The notes: a model not told the origin generated them from the letters alone. 64,000 nt of DNA from Sphingobacteriales bacterium (GCA_016711285.1 JADJTG010000013.1:164001-228000), one strand, 5' to 3'. Positions 1 through 8,087 are shown, counted from the first letter of the stretch. Numbers and translations are program-made.

Positions 1-365
1 GCGGTAGGTCCGCCGTAATAATCTTTGAGCTTGTAGCCGTTGTAAGAAGGCGGGTTGTGGCTCGCTGTAATTACGATACCCTGCTGCGCTTTGAGCAGAA
101 CAGTAGCCAAAGATACCATCGGGGTAGAAGCGAATTTTTTGGCACGATGCACTTTTACGCCATTGGCACAAAATACGCGAGTAGCCACATCGCTGAACAA
201 AGCACCACCGAAGCGGCAGTCGTGACCAATCACTACGGCAGGATTTTCAAAACGCCGATGCAACCAGTCGGCAACTGCTTTGGTTACACGTGCCACATTT
301 TCTACCGTATAATCATCAGCAATAATGGCACGCCAGCCGTCGGTGCCGAATTTTATTTTTATCAT
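1..365 (-). CDS. phosphoglucomutase/phosphomannomutase, N-terminal part (runs off left edge)
   Basis: Reading the minus strand from the ATG at 365-363 gives 121 residues without a stop to the window edge. They match the alpha-D-phosphohexomutase superfamily: an opening KFGTDGWRAII block (about residues 4-15) and the phosphoserine catalytic loop TASHNPPSYNGYK at 100-112, with the catalytic Ser at 102. These enzymes move phosphate between C1 and C6 of hexoses, supplying sugar nucleotides for envelope polysaccharides and lipopolysaccharide. The metal- and sugar-binding domains lie outside the window, so glucose versus mannose preference cannot be decided. A minus-strand TACTTTTG box at 450-443 is a suitable promoter, and the gene diverges from pcm. 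Identification to superfamily is firm. Confidence 0.93.
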   Translation of the reverse strand, partial: MIKIKFGTDGWRAIIADDYTVENVARVTKAVADWLHRRFENPAVVIGHDCRFGGALFSDVATRVFCANGVKVHRAKKFASTPMVSLATVLLKAQQGIVITASHNPPSYNGYKLKDYYGGPT

Positions 366-420
366 AATTTAAAAAAAGAAAAAAATTATCCTTAAAAAAA
401 TATTGAAATAAGGGATTAGT

Positions 421-428
421 TAATTTTG
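421..428 (+). promoter_or_regulatory. -7 promoter box for pcm
   Basis: TAATTTTG fits TAnnTTTG and lies 67 bases before the pcm ATG at 496. No clear -33 TTTG partner is seen. Confidence 0.35.
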
Positions 429-442
429 TGCAACTTTAAGCG

Positions 443-450
443 CAAAAGTA
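443..450 (-). promoter_or_regulatory. -7 promoter box for the phosphohexomutase gene
   Basis: Minus strand reads TACTTTTG, fitting the Bacteroidota -7 consensus TAnnTTTG, about 78 bases before the mutase ATG. A plus-strand TAATTTTG at 421-428 faces it, so the mutase and pcm promoters appear to overlap back to back. Confidence 0.45.
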
Positions 451-495
451 GTAAAAAAAGTCATCATTGCTTTATAAAAACACCTATAACCAAAC

Positions 496-1192
496 ATGAA
501 ATCCTTAGGCGCAGTAGATACACCACACACGCAAGGTATGCGTTTGCATTTGATAGAAGAAATTCGTAAAAAAGGAATGGTAAGTGAACGCGTATTGCAA
601 GCTCTCAATGCAGTGCCCCGACATTATTTTATGGACAGTGCCTTTTGCACACTATGCCTACACCGACCGCGCTTTTCATATTGACGAAGAGCAAACGATT
701 TCGCAGCCTTCTACGGTGGCGTTCCAAACAGAACTGTTAAATGTACAGCTCAACGACAAAATTTTGGAAATCGGTACAGGCTCAGGGTATCAGGCTTGTG
801 TGCTGCATGTGTTGGGGGCGCGGGTATTTACGATAGAGCGCATACAAGCTTTGCACAAAAAAGCGGTAGAATTATGGCAAAAAAATTAGGTTTTTTTCGT
901 ATCAACGCTCGCTTTGGCGATGGCTACGAAGGCTGGCAAAGCCAAGCACCTTTTGATAAAATATTAATAACGGCAGCAGCACCGGAGTTGCCCGAAAAGC
1001 TATTACAACAACTCAAAATAGGAGGTATTATGGTAGTGCCACACGGCGACAGTTCCAAAACGCAAACCATGTTTGAAAATCACAAAATTGGAAGAAGGGA
1101 AATATCAAATAGAAGAAAAAGGTACATTTACATTTGTACCTATGTTACCCGGTCAAGAGATAGAAAGCCGTTTTATAAATAAAAAAATTTAA
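496..1192 (+). CDS. pcm: protein-L-isoaspartate O-methyltransferase, three apparent frameshifts
   Basis: This enzyme uses S-adenosylmethionine to methylate isoaspartyl residues and so starts repair of aged proteins in the cytosol. Three overlapping frames together give the complete family pattern: GMVSERVLQALNAVPRHYF near the N-terminus, the TISQPSTVA block, the SAM-binding motif EIGTGSGYQ, and the late GGIMVVPHG and LPGQEIESRF segments. The reading frame jumps at a TTTT run (643-646, one T too many), an A7 run (879-885, one A too few) and an AAAA run (1076-1079, one A too many). With those three corrections the protein is 231 residues, the expected size. The start ATG at 496 is followed by a normal N-terminus. 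Homopolymer sequencing errors are the simplest explanation; a real pseudogene is the alternative. Confidence 0.9.
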
Positions 1193-1327
1193 AAAAAGAG
1201 AAGGGTTTTATAACAAAACACTGAAATAAATTTAATTTTACAACTCGCCGAGTTATTTTGGTCAAATTCTTGTGTTAACTATTTGAAAAAACATTTTTCT
1301 TTTATTTTTGTCTATTTATTTTTCTGT

Positions 1328-2677
1328 ATGAAAAAAATAATTCTTCTGTGGATAGTCTGCTATTGGGCAGGGAATTGGTGTGTGGCACAATCAGATTGTT
1401 TTACAGTAAATGCAGGCAATGATGCCACTATTTGTTTGGGAGAAAGTGCCGAATTGAACGGCAGCTACAGCAACGGCGAAATATTGGGGTTTTCGTGGAG
1501 TCCACTGGCGGGTTTGTCTAATCCTGACACCTTGCACCCCACCGTAAATATTACACAAACCACCACCTACACACTCACCGTAGAAGGCGTTTCGGGCAAT
1601 GAACTCATCACCAACGGCAATTTCAACAATGGAGCTACCGGATTTACGAGCGATTATAACAATATAGCCGCCGCCGACTCTTTTTTAATTGTACAAGGCA
1701 CTTATAAAATAGGCGTACACGGCGAACAAGCCAACCCCAGCTGGGTGCACTGTTTTGACCACAGCAGCGGCAACGGCAGCAGCGGTATGATGTGCATCAA
1801 CGGCTCGCCCACACCCAACGCCAAAGTATGGTGCCAAACAGTAAATGTAGAGAGCAACACAGATTATGCTTTTTCTACTTGGGTGCAGTCGCTTTCTGCC
1901 AAAAACGGCGGCGACACCACACAAACCAACAACCCCGCCATTTTACAATTTTCTATCAACAGCACCAACCTCCAACAACCTTTCCAAGCCTCCATCAACA
2001 CCTGCGACTGGCAACAATTTTATGCCACCTGGAATTCGGGTACACTCACTTCCGCAGATATTTGTATCGTGAATCAAAACACACAAACCTACGGCAACGA
2101 CTTTGCCATTGACGATATTTCATTTAAAAAATTATGCGCCATTACAGACGAAGCACAAGTAATTATTGACACTTCATTAGATGGGTTTACATTAGGCAAC
2201 GACCGTACCATGTGCCAAAACTCATCAACAAGTATTCAGGCTCCTGTTATATCAGGAGCTACTTTTGTGTGGCAAAACGGCAGCAGTGGCAGCAATTTTA
2301 CGGCTACTCAGGGCGGCGACTATTGGGTGCAAGCCACTACCGCCGCCGGCTGTACCGCCGCCGACACACTCACCGTCACCGAAACCGGCTGCTGCACTTT
2401 ATTTATTCCCAGTGCATTCAGCCCCAACAACGACGACGTGAATGACGAATTTAAACCCATTTATGCCTGCGATGTTGAAGATTACGAATTTAAAATTTTC
2501 AATCGCTGGGGCAATCAGGTGTTTTCTACTTCCGACAAAAACAACGGCTGGGACGGCACACTCAACGGCGATGCTTCCGCCATCGGTGTTTATTTCTGGT
2601 ATGTATCGTTCAAAGCACAGGAAGAAGGCGTGATGGTAGAAAAATTTGAAAAAGGCAATGTCACTTTGGTCAGGTAA
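1328..2677 (+). CDS. secreted multidomain protein with type B T9SS C-terminal domain (CHU_C family)
   Basis: A 449-residue exported protein. The ATG at 1328 starts a Lys-Lys, hydrophobic signal peptide ending near CVAQ; an in-frame TTG 45 bases upstream is less likely. Next come an Ig/PKD-like domain (NAGNDATICLGESAEL to TTTYTLTVEG), a jelly-roll-like section opening with ELITNGNF, a second Ig-like domain (LGNDRTMCQ to GGDYWVQA) and a final 85-residue domain with IPSAFSPNNDDVNDEF, FNRWGNQVF and NGWDGT. That end is the gliding-motility-associated type B sorting domain (TIGR04131-like), which directs proteins through the type IX secretion system. The cargo function is unknown; adhesin or surface-layer roles are common in such proteins. 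It ends directly against the next gene, which converges on it with no spacer. Confidence 0.88.
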   Translation: MKKIILLWIVCYWAGNWCVAQSDCFTVNAGNDATICLGESAELNGSYSNGEILGFSWSPLAGLSNPDTLHPTVNITQTTTYTLTVEGVSGNELITNGNFNNGATGFTSDYNNIAAADSFLIVQGTYKIGVHGEQANPSWVHCFDHSSGNGSSGMMCINGSPTPNAKVWCQTVNVESNTDYAFSTWVQSLSAKNGGDTTQTNNPAILQFSINSTNLQQPFQASINTCDWQQFYATWNSGTLTSADICIVNQNTQTYGNDFAIDDISFKKLCAITDEAQVIIDTSLDGFTLGNDRTMCQNSSTSIQAPVISGATFVWQNGSSGSNFTATQGGDYWVQATTAAGCTAADTLTVTETGCCTLFIPSAFSPNNDDVNDEFKPIYACDVEDYEFKIFNRWGNQVFSTSDKNNGWDGTLNGDASAIGVYFWYVSFKAQEEGVMVEKFEKGNVTLVR

Positions 2678-3709
2678 TCAAATACCTTTCATACGTTGCC
2701 AATATTCAAGCATAAATTTTTTAAAATCGCCCCTTCCGAAATCAGGCTGATGCTCATACACTTGTAACGTGCCGTCGGGTTGCTCGCGCAATTCTACATC
2801 TAAAAAATATTTAGTATCTTCGTCAAAATGCCAGGCGGTGAGTGTACCGAAACACAAATCGTGAAAATGTAAAGTATCGTTTTTGCGGCTGAGGGTATAA
2901 AAATCACGGCTAAACCAGCGCAATTCCTGAGCAGCGTGCGTATCGGCAAGCCCACCCCACAAGTGTTCGTCGCGCTCTATTTTTTTCAGAGGTATCAATT
3001 GCTCACGATTATCAAAAATAGAGCAGTAGCCGAAATAAAAATTATTGTCGGCGGTTTGTGCTACATTATACCACATCGTATTGGCAAAAGGCATCGGTGC
3101 GGAAAAAATGCGCTGATATTGGATGTTTTGTGCTACCAAAGAGGCTTTGAAATATCGCTCCACGCTCCATTTATTAAATACCGTAAACAACAAATAAGCA
3201 CAACTGATACCAATACCGAGATAATTCCAAAAGCGGCGGTGCGGTGATATTTTTGGCAAAAATGCAGCAATCAGCACACAAATCAAAAAGGGTAAAGTAT
3301 AAAGCGGATCTACCACAAAAATACTGCTCACGGCGGCGCGATGCCGGCTAAAAGGCAAAAACAAAGAAGTGCCATAGGTAGTAAACCAATCCAGCAAAGG
3401 GTGCGTTACCAAACTCAGTGCGAATAATTTTCGCCAATCATTAAGTGTGGTAGTGTGGCGATAGCGACGTTTGCGCCATACCAAATACGCCAGCGGAAAA
3501 GCCAGCAACACACATATCAACAGTGCGTGCGAATAGCCTCTATGTGTAGAAAGACGTTGGATATAATCAAAAAACGGCAAAAATACCACATCTAAATCAG
3601 GAATAGTGCCGCCGATTGCGCCCCACAGCATCGCGCGGTTGCCGATTTTTTTTCCCAAAACAGCTTCTCCGCAAGCTGCCCCCAATACGATTTGTGACAA
3701 TGAATCCAT
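2678..3709 (-). CDS. membrane metal-dependent hydrolase, YdjM/YfhO-like (DUF457 type)
   Basis: A 343-residue membrane protein with the hallmarks of the LexA-binding/metal-dependent hydrolase family: a Gly/Ala-rich first helix (SQIVLGAACGEAVLG), GTIPDLDV near residue 36, HRGYSHALL with paired histidines, and VTHPLLDWFTTYG. Asp and His in these motifs are the likely metal ligands. Four to five hydrophobic helices fill the first 200 residues and are followed by a soluble C-terminal half. The ATG at 3709 is preferred because the in-frame upstream TTG at 3751 would add a charged prefix. A TACTTTTG box lies at 3779-3772. The substrate is not known for the family. Confidence 0.82.
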   Translation of the reverse strand: MDSLSQIVLGAACGEAVLGKKIGNRAMLWGAIGGTIPDLDVVFLPFFDYIQRLSTHRGYSHALLICVLLAFPLAYLVWRKRRYRHTTTLNDWRKLFALSLVTHPLLDWFTTYGTSLFLPFSRHRAAVSSIFVVDPLYTLPFLICVLIAAFLPKISPHRRFWNYLGIGISCAYLLFTVFNKWSVERYFKASLVAQNIQYQRIFSAPMPFANTMWYNVAQTADNNFYFGYCSIFDNREQLIPLKKIERDEHLWGGLADTHAAQELRWFSRDFYTLSRKNDTLHFHDLCFGTLTAWHFDEDTKYFLDVELREQPDGTLQVYEHQPDFGRGDFKKFMLEYWQRMKGI

Positions 3710-3771
3710 ACAAAAAAAGTATGCCGGAAACAGCCTTTTTTTATATTCCAAAAAAGCAATTTTCAGCAGCC

Positions 3772-3779
3772 CAAAAGTA
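3772..3779 (-). promoter_or_regulatory. -7 promoter box for the YdjM-like gene
   Basis: Minus strand reads TACTTTTG about 63 bases before the ATG at 3709. Confidence 0.45.
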
Positions 3780-3808
3780 CGGAAATTTAGTTAATTCACA
3801 ACCCCGAT

Positions 3809-4432
3809 TCACTTGTCATTTAAACCCTCACCATTCAATATTTTTTGTCTATATTTTTCTATTCTGTTGAATCTTGATTGTGCTTGTTTGGGCTGCAAAA
3901 AATAAATAATATACCCTCTTTGCCTTCCGGCAGTTAAGGCATAAAACGCTTTCTTAAATTCAGGATATTCATCAAATTCTGCCAAAAGTTCATCGGGTAC
4001 AACGGGCATAGTATTGTTTTTTATTTCCGATTTTTGCCCCGATTTTTCAATGTATATTGCTTCGGCTATATAAGATTTTATGATTTCGCTATGTTCTGTT
4101 ATTTGCCCAATATTTGTGTATTTAATGATGCGCCCTGCTGTTGTATTATCGCCTTGTTTTATAAGTATTTTATAAAAATCTTTCAATAAATGTCCTTTAA
4201 AAAAACTAATACAGGCGTAGTCTTTGAAGGAAGTTATGATGAGAATATTCTTATTTTGCAAAGTATAGCAAGGAACACCCCATTTTATTTGTTCAGTCAA
4301 ACCACTCTCTAATACAAGCTGCCTCAGCAACATTAATTCCGCCCGCCAAGCATTAACCTTACATTTTGGCGTTGCTCCGAGTTTGCAACGCATACAACCA
4401 TCAATAAGATACTTATCTACCAAGGAATTCAT
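3809..4432 (-). CDS. YdeI/OmpD-associated (OmdA) family protein with DUF1801-like N-terminal half
   Basis: A 207-residue cytosolic protein. The first half resembles DUF1801 (WRAELMLLRQLV, IKWGVPCYTLQNKNI, FFKGHLLKD). The second half carries the YdeI/OmdA signature: VPDELLAEFDEYPEFKKAF followed by LTAGRQRGYI and a basic tail RFNRIEKYRQKIL. Family members are named for protection against bacteriocins or for envelope-stress phenotypes, but the biochemical role is not settled. Four cysteines near the N-terminus (CMRCK and the following TPKC) are unusual. It lies 42 bases downstream of the MNIO enzyme gene on the same strand, so co-transcription with the peptide cassette is possible. Confidence 0.8.
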   Translation of the reverse strand: MNSLVDKYLIDGCMRCKLGATPKCKVNAWRAELMLLRQLVLESGLTEQIKWGVPCYTLQNKNILIITSFKDYACISFFKGHLLKDFYKILIKQGDNTTAGRIIKYTNIGQITEHSEIIKSYIAEAIYIEKSGQKSEIKNNTMPVVPDELLAEFDEYPEFKKAFYALTAGRQRGYIIYFLQPKQAQSRFNRIEKYRQKILNGEGLNDK

Positions 4433-4474
4433 TTGTATTTATTTAGTATTTAAAGATGTAATAACAATGCGAAA

Positions 4475-5629
4475 TTATTTAAAAAATCGCTCAAAGCCAT
4501 CTTTCCATTTTTGGGCAATTTGCATAGCAGTGGCGAGCATCGCATTATCCCATTTTTCTACTGCCCACGCCGAATGAGCCAATACAGAATTGCCCAATAA
4601 GGCTCTGGCTTGTTCTACATCAGGTGCAGTTTCTAAAATACGCGACAGCTCCATTTGTTGTTGGTAGAGGTCGTCATCTTCGGGAATCTCGGAAGGAATT
4701 TGGGAAAGGAGGGGCGGCGCAAAATTTTTTACGGGCGAAGCAGCAGGATTTTGGAGGGTGCAATATTGGGCTACACACTGCGACATTCGCACAAAATCAT
4801 TTTGAAACAACTGCTGTGCCTCACTTGTATTCAGGCTTATGCCTATTTGTTCCAATATCACCCATTGCACATTTTCGCAAAGCGGCAAAGCTGTTTGTAG
4901 CAAATCCCACACAGCGGCGGGTACGGCGGCATCGTGCGTATCGCGGCGAACCGTTTTGTGGGCTACCTGCGCCCAACTGCCGCCTGACAGATGAATTTCG
5001 CGCACCAAATGCAAAGGATAAAGCGACAGGAGTTCGGCAAAGGGGATATTAAAATTTACACTTTGGCAATACACATTGTGCAAATCCAAAATAATAAATC
5101 CGTTTACGGGCTGCACGAGTTGCTGAAGAAAATCGCCGTGTTTTTTCACTTCGTCAATATGGTAGGCAAATGCCAAATTTTCCAAACCCACCGCACAGGA
5201 GCAGGCATCTTGCAGGCGGCAGAGGCGATCTTGCCCGAGGCGCAACGTGGCGGCAGTGAGTGGCACACCCAAAGGAGCACCTTTATGAAAATCCTCGCCC
5301 GTCATAAATCCGAAGTGCTCGGTGACGTGCGCAAAATTATAGCGGCGTGCAATACGGCTCAATTGTTGCAACCACAAGTTTTGCTCGGGCAGCCATTTTC
5401 CGCTAAACAAAGAAAAAACAATACCGTGTCCGATTAAGCGGTGTTCCTTACTGAAAGTATCCAAAAGAGCCTCGAACCACCCAGGCAATGGTGTAGCCGC
5501 ACGATGATACAAAGCATCAAAAGACCATTCAAACGCTTCCACTTCACCTTTTTGCAGCAAAGGCAAAGCAGCAGACAACAAATTTCCGTCTAAATTAAGC
5601 GATAAACCGACGTGTATGCTTGGCATCAT
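4475..5629 (-). CDS. DUF692/MNIO-family peptide-modifying enzyme with C-terminal extension
   Basis: The 384-residue protein belongs to the multinuclear non-haem iron oxidase family (DUF692; MbnB, TglH and bufferin enzymes), TIM-barrel proteins that oxidatively modify cysteines or terminal residues of small peptides. Visible family blocks are GHG at 67-69, VTEHFGF 102-108, LENL 149-152, LDLHN 181-185, EIHLSGG 211-217, DTHD 230-233 and ILEQ 258-261. The usual early HPEN-type block is replaced by EAFEWSFD at 31-38. About 100 residues beyond the usual barrel (roughly 285-384) have no parallel I recognise and might replace the separate partner protein of other systems. The ATG pair at 5629/5626 is chosen; the longer frame needs a TTG at 5644. 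The gene follows the two CxxCGMG peptide genes, 21 bases after the nearer one. Confidence 0.87.
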   Translation of the reverse strand: MMPSIHVGLSLNLDGNLLSAALPLLQKGEVEAFEWSFDALYHRAATPLPGWFEALLDTFSKEHRLIGHGIVFSLFSGKWLPEQNLWLQQLSRIARRYNFAHVTEHFGFMTGEDFHKGAPLGVPLTAATLRLGQDRLCRLQDACSCAVGLENLAFAYHIDEVKKHGDFLQQLVQPVNGFIILDLHNVYCQSVNFNIPFAELLSLYPLHLVREIHLSGGSWAQVAHKTVRRDTHDAAVPAAVWDLLQTALPLCENVQWVILEQIGISLNTSEAQQLFQNDFVRMSQCVAQYCTLQNPAASPVKNFAPPLLSQIPSEIPEDDDLYQQQMELSRILETAPDVEQARALLGNSVLAHSAWAVEKWDNAMLATAMQIAQKWKDGFERFFK

Positions 5630-5650
5630 AAATAAAATAATCAATCATCA

Positions 5651-5887
5651 TCAACCCATTCCGCAAGCAGGGCAAGAATGAGGATTATAGTTTTGATTAT
5701 TTTCCTTTGAATACTCCGGCCTTGCTTCGGAAGCGTACACAGGTTCTTTATCAATAACTACTTTTTGCGTTCCATTAAAAGCACCATCAGGTATGCTCAG
5801 TGTTTCGTCTTTGCTGCAAGCACTGTTAAGGCTGGTAATTGCCAAGGCTATTGCCATAGATTGCAAAACAGATGAATGAATTTTCAT
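5651..5887 (-). CDS. short exported precursor-like peptide A ending in CPACGMG
   Basis: A 78-residue protein with a hydrophobic leader (residues 7-20) ending in NSACS, then a polar low-complexity middle and a terminal SKENNQN...CPACGMG. Cysteines are at 24, 72 and 75. Cys24 sits in a lipobox-like setting, but Asn rather than Leu is at -3, so either a lipoprotein or a normal signal peptide is possible. It lies directly before the MNIO enzyme gene and is a paralogue of peptide B upstream: the first 19 residues are identical, VVIDK and SKENNQN are shared, and both end CxxCGMG. Inference: it is the substrate of the enzyme, with modification at the two C-terminal cysteines. I know of no named family with this exact ending. 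Confidence 0.8.
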   Translation of the reverse strand: MKIHSSVLQSMAIALAITSLNSACSKDETLSIPDGAFNGTQKVVIDKEPVYASEARPEYSKENNQNYNPHSCPACGMG

Positions 5888-6023
5888 ATAATATAGTTTT
5901 TATTGTGTAAAAAAATAAAATTATTACTGTATCATAAAGATACACTTAATACGTAAAATGCTGCTTAACATGATACTAAAAGTTTTTTTATTTTTTAAAA
6001 GCAATTTGCAAAGCATTAATTCA

Positions 6024-6266
6024 TCAACCCATTCCGCAACCGGTACAATAATAAGCACGAGGCTTGCGGTTTTGATTATTTTCCTTTGAACATTCAAGTT
6101 CTTCTTTGGAAGCCGGCACAGTTTTTTTATCAATAACTACTTCTTGTATTTCTTTATTATTATCAGACGACAGGTTCGGTGCTTTTTCTCTGCTACAAGC
6201 ACTGTTAAAGCTGGTAATTGCTAAGGCTATTGCCATAGATTGCAAAACAGATGAATGAATTTTCAT
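6024..6266 (-). CDS. short exported precursor-like peptide B ending in CTGCGMG
   Basis: An 80-residue paralogue of peptide A and the first gene of the cassette. The signal region (residues 1-25) differs from A only at position 20 (Phe for Leu), and its DNA is almost identical, which points to a recent tandem duplication. Residues 26-58 have diverged strongly apart from VVIDK, while SKENNQN and the terminal CxxCGMG are kept. It has four cysteines (24, 59, 74, 77), one more than A. The pattern of conserved leader, diverged middle and conserved end suggests selection on export and on the modified tail. The gap to gene A is 136 bases and holds only AT-rich sequence resembling the 5' flank of both genes. 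Confidence 0.8.
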   Translation of the reverse strand: MKIHSSVLQSMAIALAITSFNSACSREKAPNLSSDNNKEIQEVVIDKKTVPASKEELECSKENNQNRKPRAYYCTGCGMG

Positions 6267-6344
6267 ACAATATAGTTTTTTATTTTTTTAAAAATAAGTG
6301 CAAGATGGTATTCGGTTTATAAACGATTTATCAGACAGAAAAAC

Positions 6345-6352
6345 TATATTTG
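6345..6352 (+). promoter_or_regulatory. -7 promoter box for the glycosyltransferase gene
   Basis: TATATTTG, 35 bases before the ATG at 6388. It supports that ATG over the upstream in-frame one at 6298, which would lie before the promoter. Confidence 0.5.
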
Positions 6353-6387
6353 CTTTAAAAAATATTTTTTCATCTGAAATCATACAC

Positions 6388-7131
6388 ATGCTGAACGGAA
6401 AAAAAATAGTGGTAATTATGCCTGCCTACAATGCAGCACGCACCTTGGAACAAACATATCGCGAAATTCCTTTTCCGCTCACCGATGCCGTTATTTTAAC
6501 AGACGACCGCAGCAACGACAACACGGTATCACTGGCACAACAATTAGGTATTGATCATGTATTGAGTCATGAGACCAACAAAGGCTATGGCGGCAATCAA
6601 AAAACCTGCTATCGCAAAGCCCTCGAAATAGGGGCAGATATTGTGATAATGCTGCACCCCGATTATCAATACACACCTTTACTCATTGCGCCAATGGCAA
6701 CAATTATAGCCAGCGATTTGTATCCGGTGGTGATTGGTTCGCGTATTTTGGGCAGCGGAGCTTTGCGTGGTGGTATGCCCTTGTACAAATACATTTCCAA
6801 CCGTTTTTTAACCTTTTTTCAAAATCTGCTCACCGGCAATAAATTGTCGGAATACCACACCGGCTATCGCGCATACCGCCGCGAAGTGCTGGAAAGCATC
6901 AACTTTGAAGCCAACGATGACGATTTTATATTTGACAATGAATTTTTGGTACAAATTCTTTTCAAAGGTTATGAAGTGGCAGAAATCACCTGCCCGACCA
7001 AATACTTTGCAGAGGCATCATCTATCAATTTCAGACGAAGCCTTCGCTACGGATTGGGTGTGATGCGGGTGTCGTTGTGGTATTGGTTAGCGAAGCGCGG
7101 CATTTACACCCACCCCTTATTCAGGCAATAA
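6388..7131 (+). CDS. glycosyltransferase family 2, dolichol-phosphate-mannose-synthase-like
   Basis: A 247-residue cytosolic or membrane-associated GT-A fold transferase. It has the N-terminal nucleotide-sugar motif IMPAYNAARTLE (10-21), the Asp pair TDDRSND at 38-44, a HPDYQYTP block at 90-97 in the place of the DxD region, and YHTGYRAYRREVLE followed by NDDDFIFDNEFLVQ, as in GT2 enzymes acting on polyprenyl-phosphate or lipid acceptors. There is no C-terminal membrane domain, so it may make a soluble or loosely bound enzyme. It is transcribed away from the peptide cassette and is not obviously linked to it. Exact donor and acceptor cannot be told. Confidence 0.88.
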   Translation: MLNGKKIVVIMPAYNAARTLEQTYREIPFPLTDAVILTDDRSNDNTVSLAQQLGIDHVLSHETNKGYGGNQKTCYRKALEIGADIVIMLHPDYQYTPLLIAPMATIIASDLYPVVIGSRILGSGALRGGMPLYKYISNRFLTFFQNLLTGNKLSEYHTGYRAYRREVLESINFEANDDDFIFDNEFLVQILFKGYEVAEITCPTKYFAEASSINFRRSLRYGLGVMRVSLWYWLAKRGIYTHPLFRQ

Positions 7132-7146
7132 AAAAAATCCGCTTTT

Positions 7147-7395
7147 TTATGCACAAGAGAGCGGAGTAGTGTTTTTTTGAGTGTGCAGGCTATATTGCAA
7201 AATGAAATCAATACAAGCCGAACTGGGCGAAGCTGCAAAAGCCGACAATTTATTTTTCATTTCTTTCATTTGTATAAACTCGGCTTGTAGTTGTTCGTCT
7301 TGCTCTAATACTTCCTGAATGGCTTTGCTCTCTTCCAAAGAAGTTTCGCGGTATAAGCAGCGAACTAAATCTTTTTTTGTACAAGTTTGTATCAT
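7147..7395 (-). CDS. small conserved hypothetical protein
   Basis: An 82-residue, helix-rich polar protein (MIQTCTKKDLVRCLYRETSL, then a Glu/Gln-rich helix). The start resembles short Bacteroidota proteins that look like the helical N-terminal part of anti-sigma factors, but the zinc-binding HxxxCxxC pattern is absent and there is no membrane helix. It converges with the glycosyltransferase across 15 bases. No function can be assigned. Confidence 0.6.
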   Translation of the reverse strand: MIQTCTKKDLVRCLYRETSLEESKAIQEVLEQDEQLQAEFIQMKEMKNKLSAFAASPSSACIDFILQYSLHTQKNTTPLSCA

Positions 7396-7544
7396 AGGCT
7401 TTTTGATAATGAAGTTATATTTTGTATGATTTAGATATATTATTGTTTAAAACACAAATGCCTAAAAAATATTGTATGGGGTTAAAATTTTTTTACTTTT
7501 TTTTAAAAAAAATAGAAAAGGTGCTTGAATCAAAGCAAAAAAAA

Positions 7545-8087
7545 TTAGTGTTTTCGTTGTGGTGGCAGGTTATTGGGTTGGCTTTGTGCCTGCACTGAAA
7601 GGAGCTGTTTGAGAAAATTCAGTCCGGCATCGGTAAACTGATGGTCGCTGCTTTTGCCGTCAAGGGTTAGTTTTGCCCAGTTGCAGCCTTTTTTTACGGC
7701 ATAGTCAATGGTGGCGGCAATATTGCCTTCGCCATCTTTGAAAGTGATGCCGCCATCAAAGTCGCAATTTTTTTTGACAGGGGGCTGATTGGTTAAAAAG
7801 AACACAAATTGTGCAATTTGTTCTTTGCTTTCGGTTTCGGAGGATATTCCTTCATCATAAAACTGAAATTCTACCAATTGGCTGCGTTTGAGATAGGGGG
7901 CTAAACGAAGGGCGATTTCCTGTGCATTGGCATCGGCAGGAGCAGCAGCTGGTGGTGGGGTAGAAGCGGCAGTATTGGCAGGGGCGGCTGTAGGAGCAGT
8001 TGTCGGTTGTTCGTTTTTGCAGGCAACCACAGCCACTATCACACAACACAGCAACAAGTTATAATAAAATAAGCGCGACATCATCAT
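7545..8087 (-). CDS. lipoprotein of unknown function
   Basis: A 180-residue protein with a hydrophobic N-terminus and a lipobox VVAC, lipid-modified Cys at 23, followed by a Pro/Ala/Thr-rich linker (about 28-55) and a compact domain of about 110 residues. The domain holds two cysteines (KNCDFDGG and KKGCNWAKL) that could form a disulphide. It is probably anchored in the outer or inner membrane facing the periplasm. I do not recognise the domain. A TAAATTTG box lies on the minus strand at 8147-8140. Confidence 0.72.
   Translation of the reverse strand: MMMSRLFYYNLLLCCVIVAVVACKNEQPTTAPTAAPANTAASTPPPAAAPADANAQEIALRLAPYLKRSQLVEFQFYDEGISSETESKEQIAQFVFFLTNQPPVKKNCDFDGGITFKDGEGNIAATIDYAVKKGCNWAKLTLDGKSSDHQFTDAGLNFLKQLLSVQAQSQPNNLPPQRKH

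Larger units (their letters stand above)
5651..6295 (-). repeat. tandem duplication of the precursor peptide gene
   Basis: The 5' coding ends of the two peptide genes (about 5815-5887 and 6194-6266) differ at only a few bases. A similar AATATAGTTTTTTA-type flank lies upstream of each ATG, and the last 16 bases of both genes are the same. The segments between are only weakly alike. Confidence 0.75.

Noticed and set aside
5924..6133. 69-codon same-strand frame overlapping precursor peptide B
   Set aside because: It is the shifted frame of peptide B and lacks any leader or conserved end.
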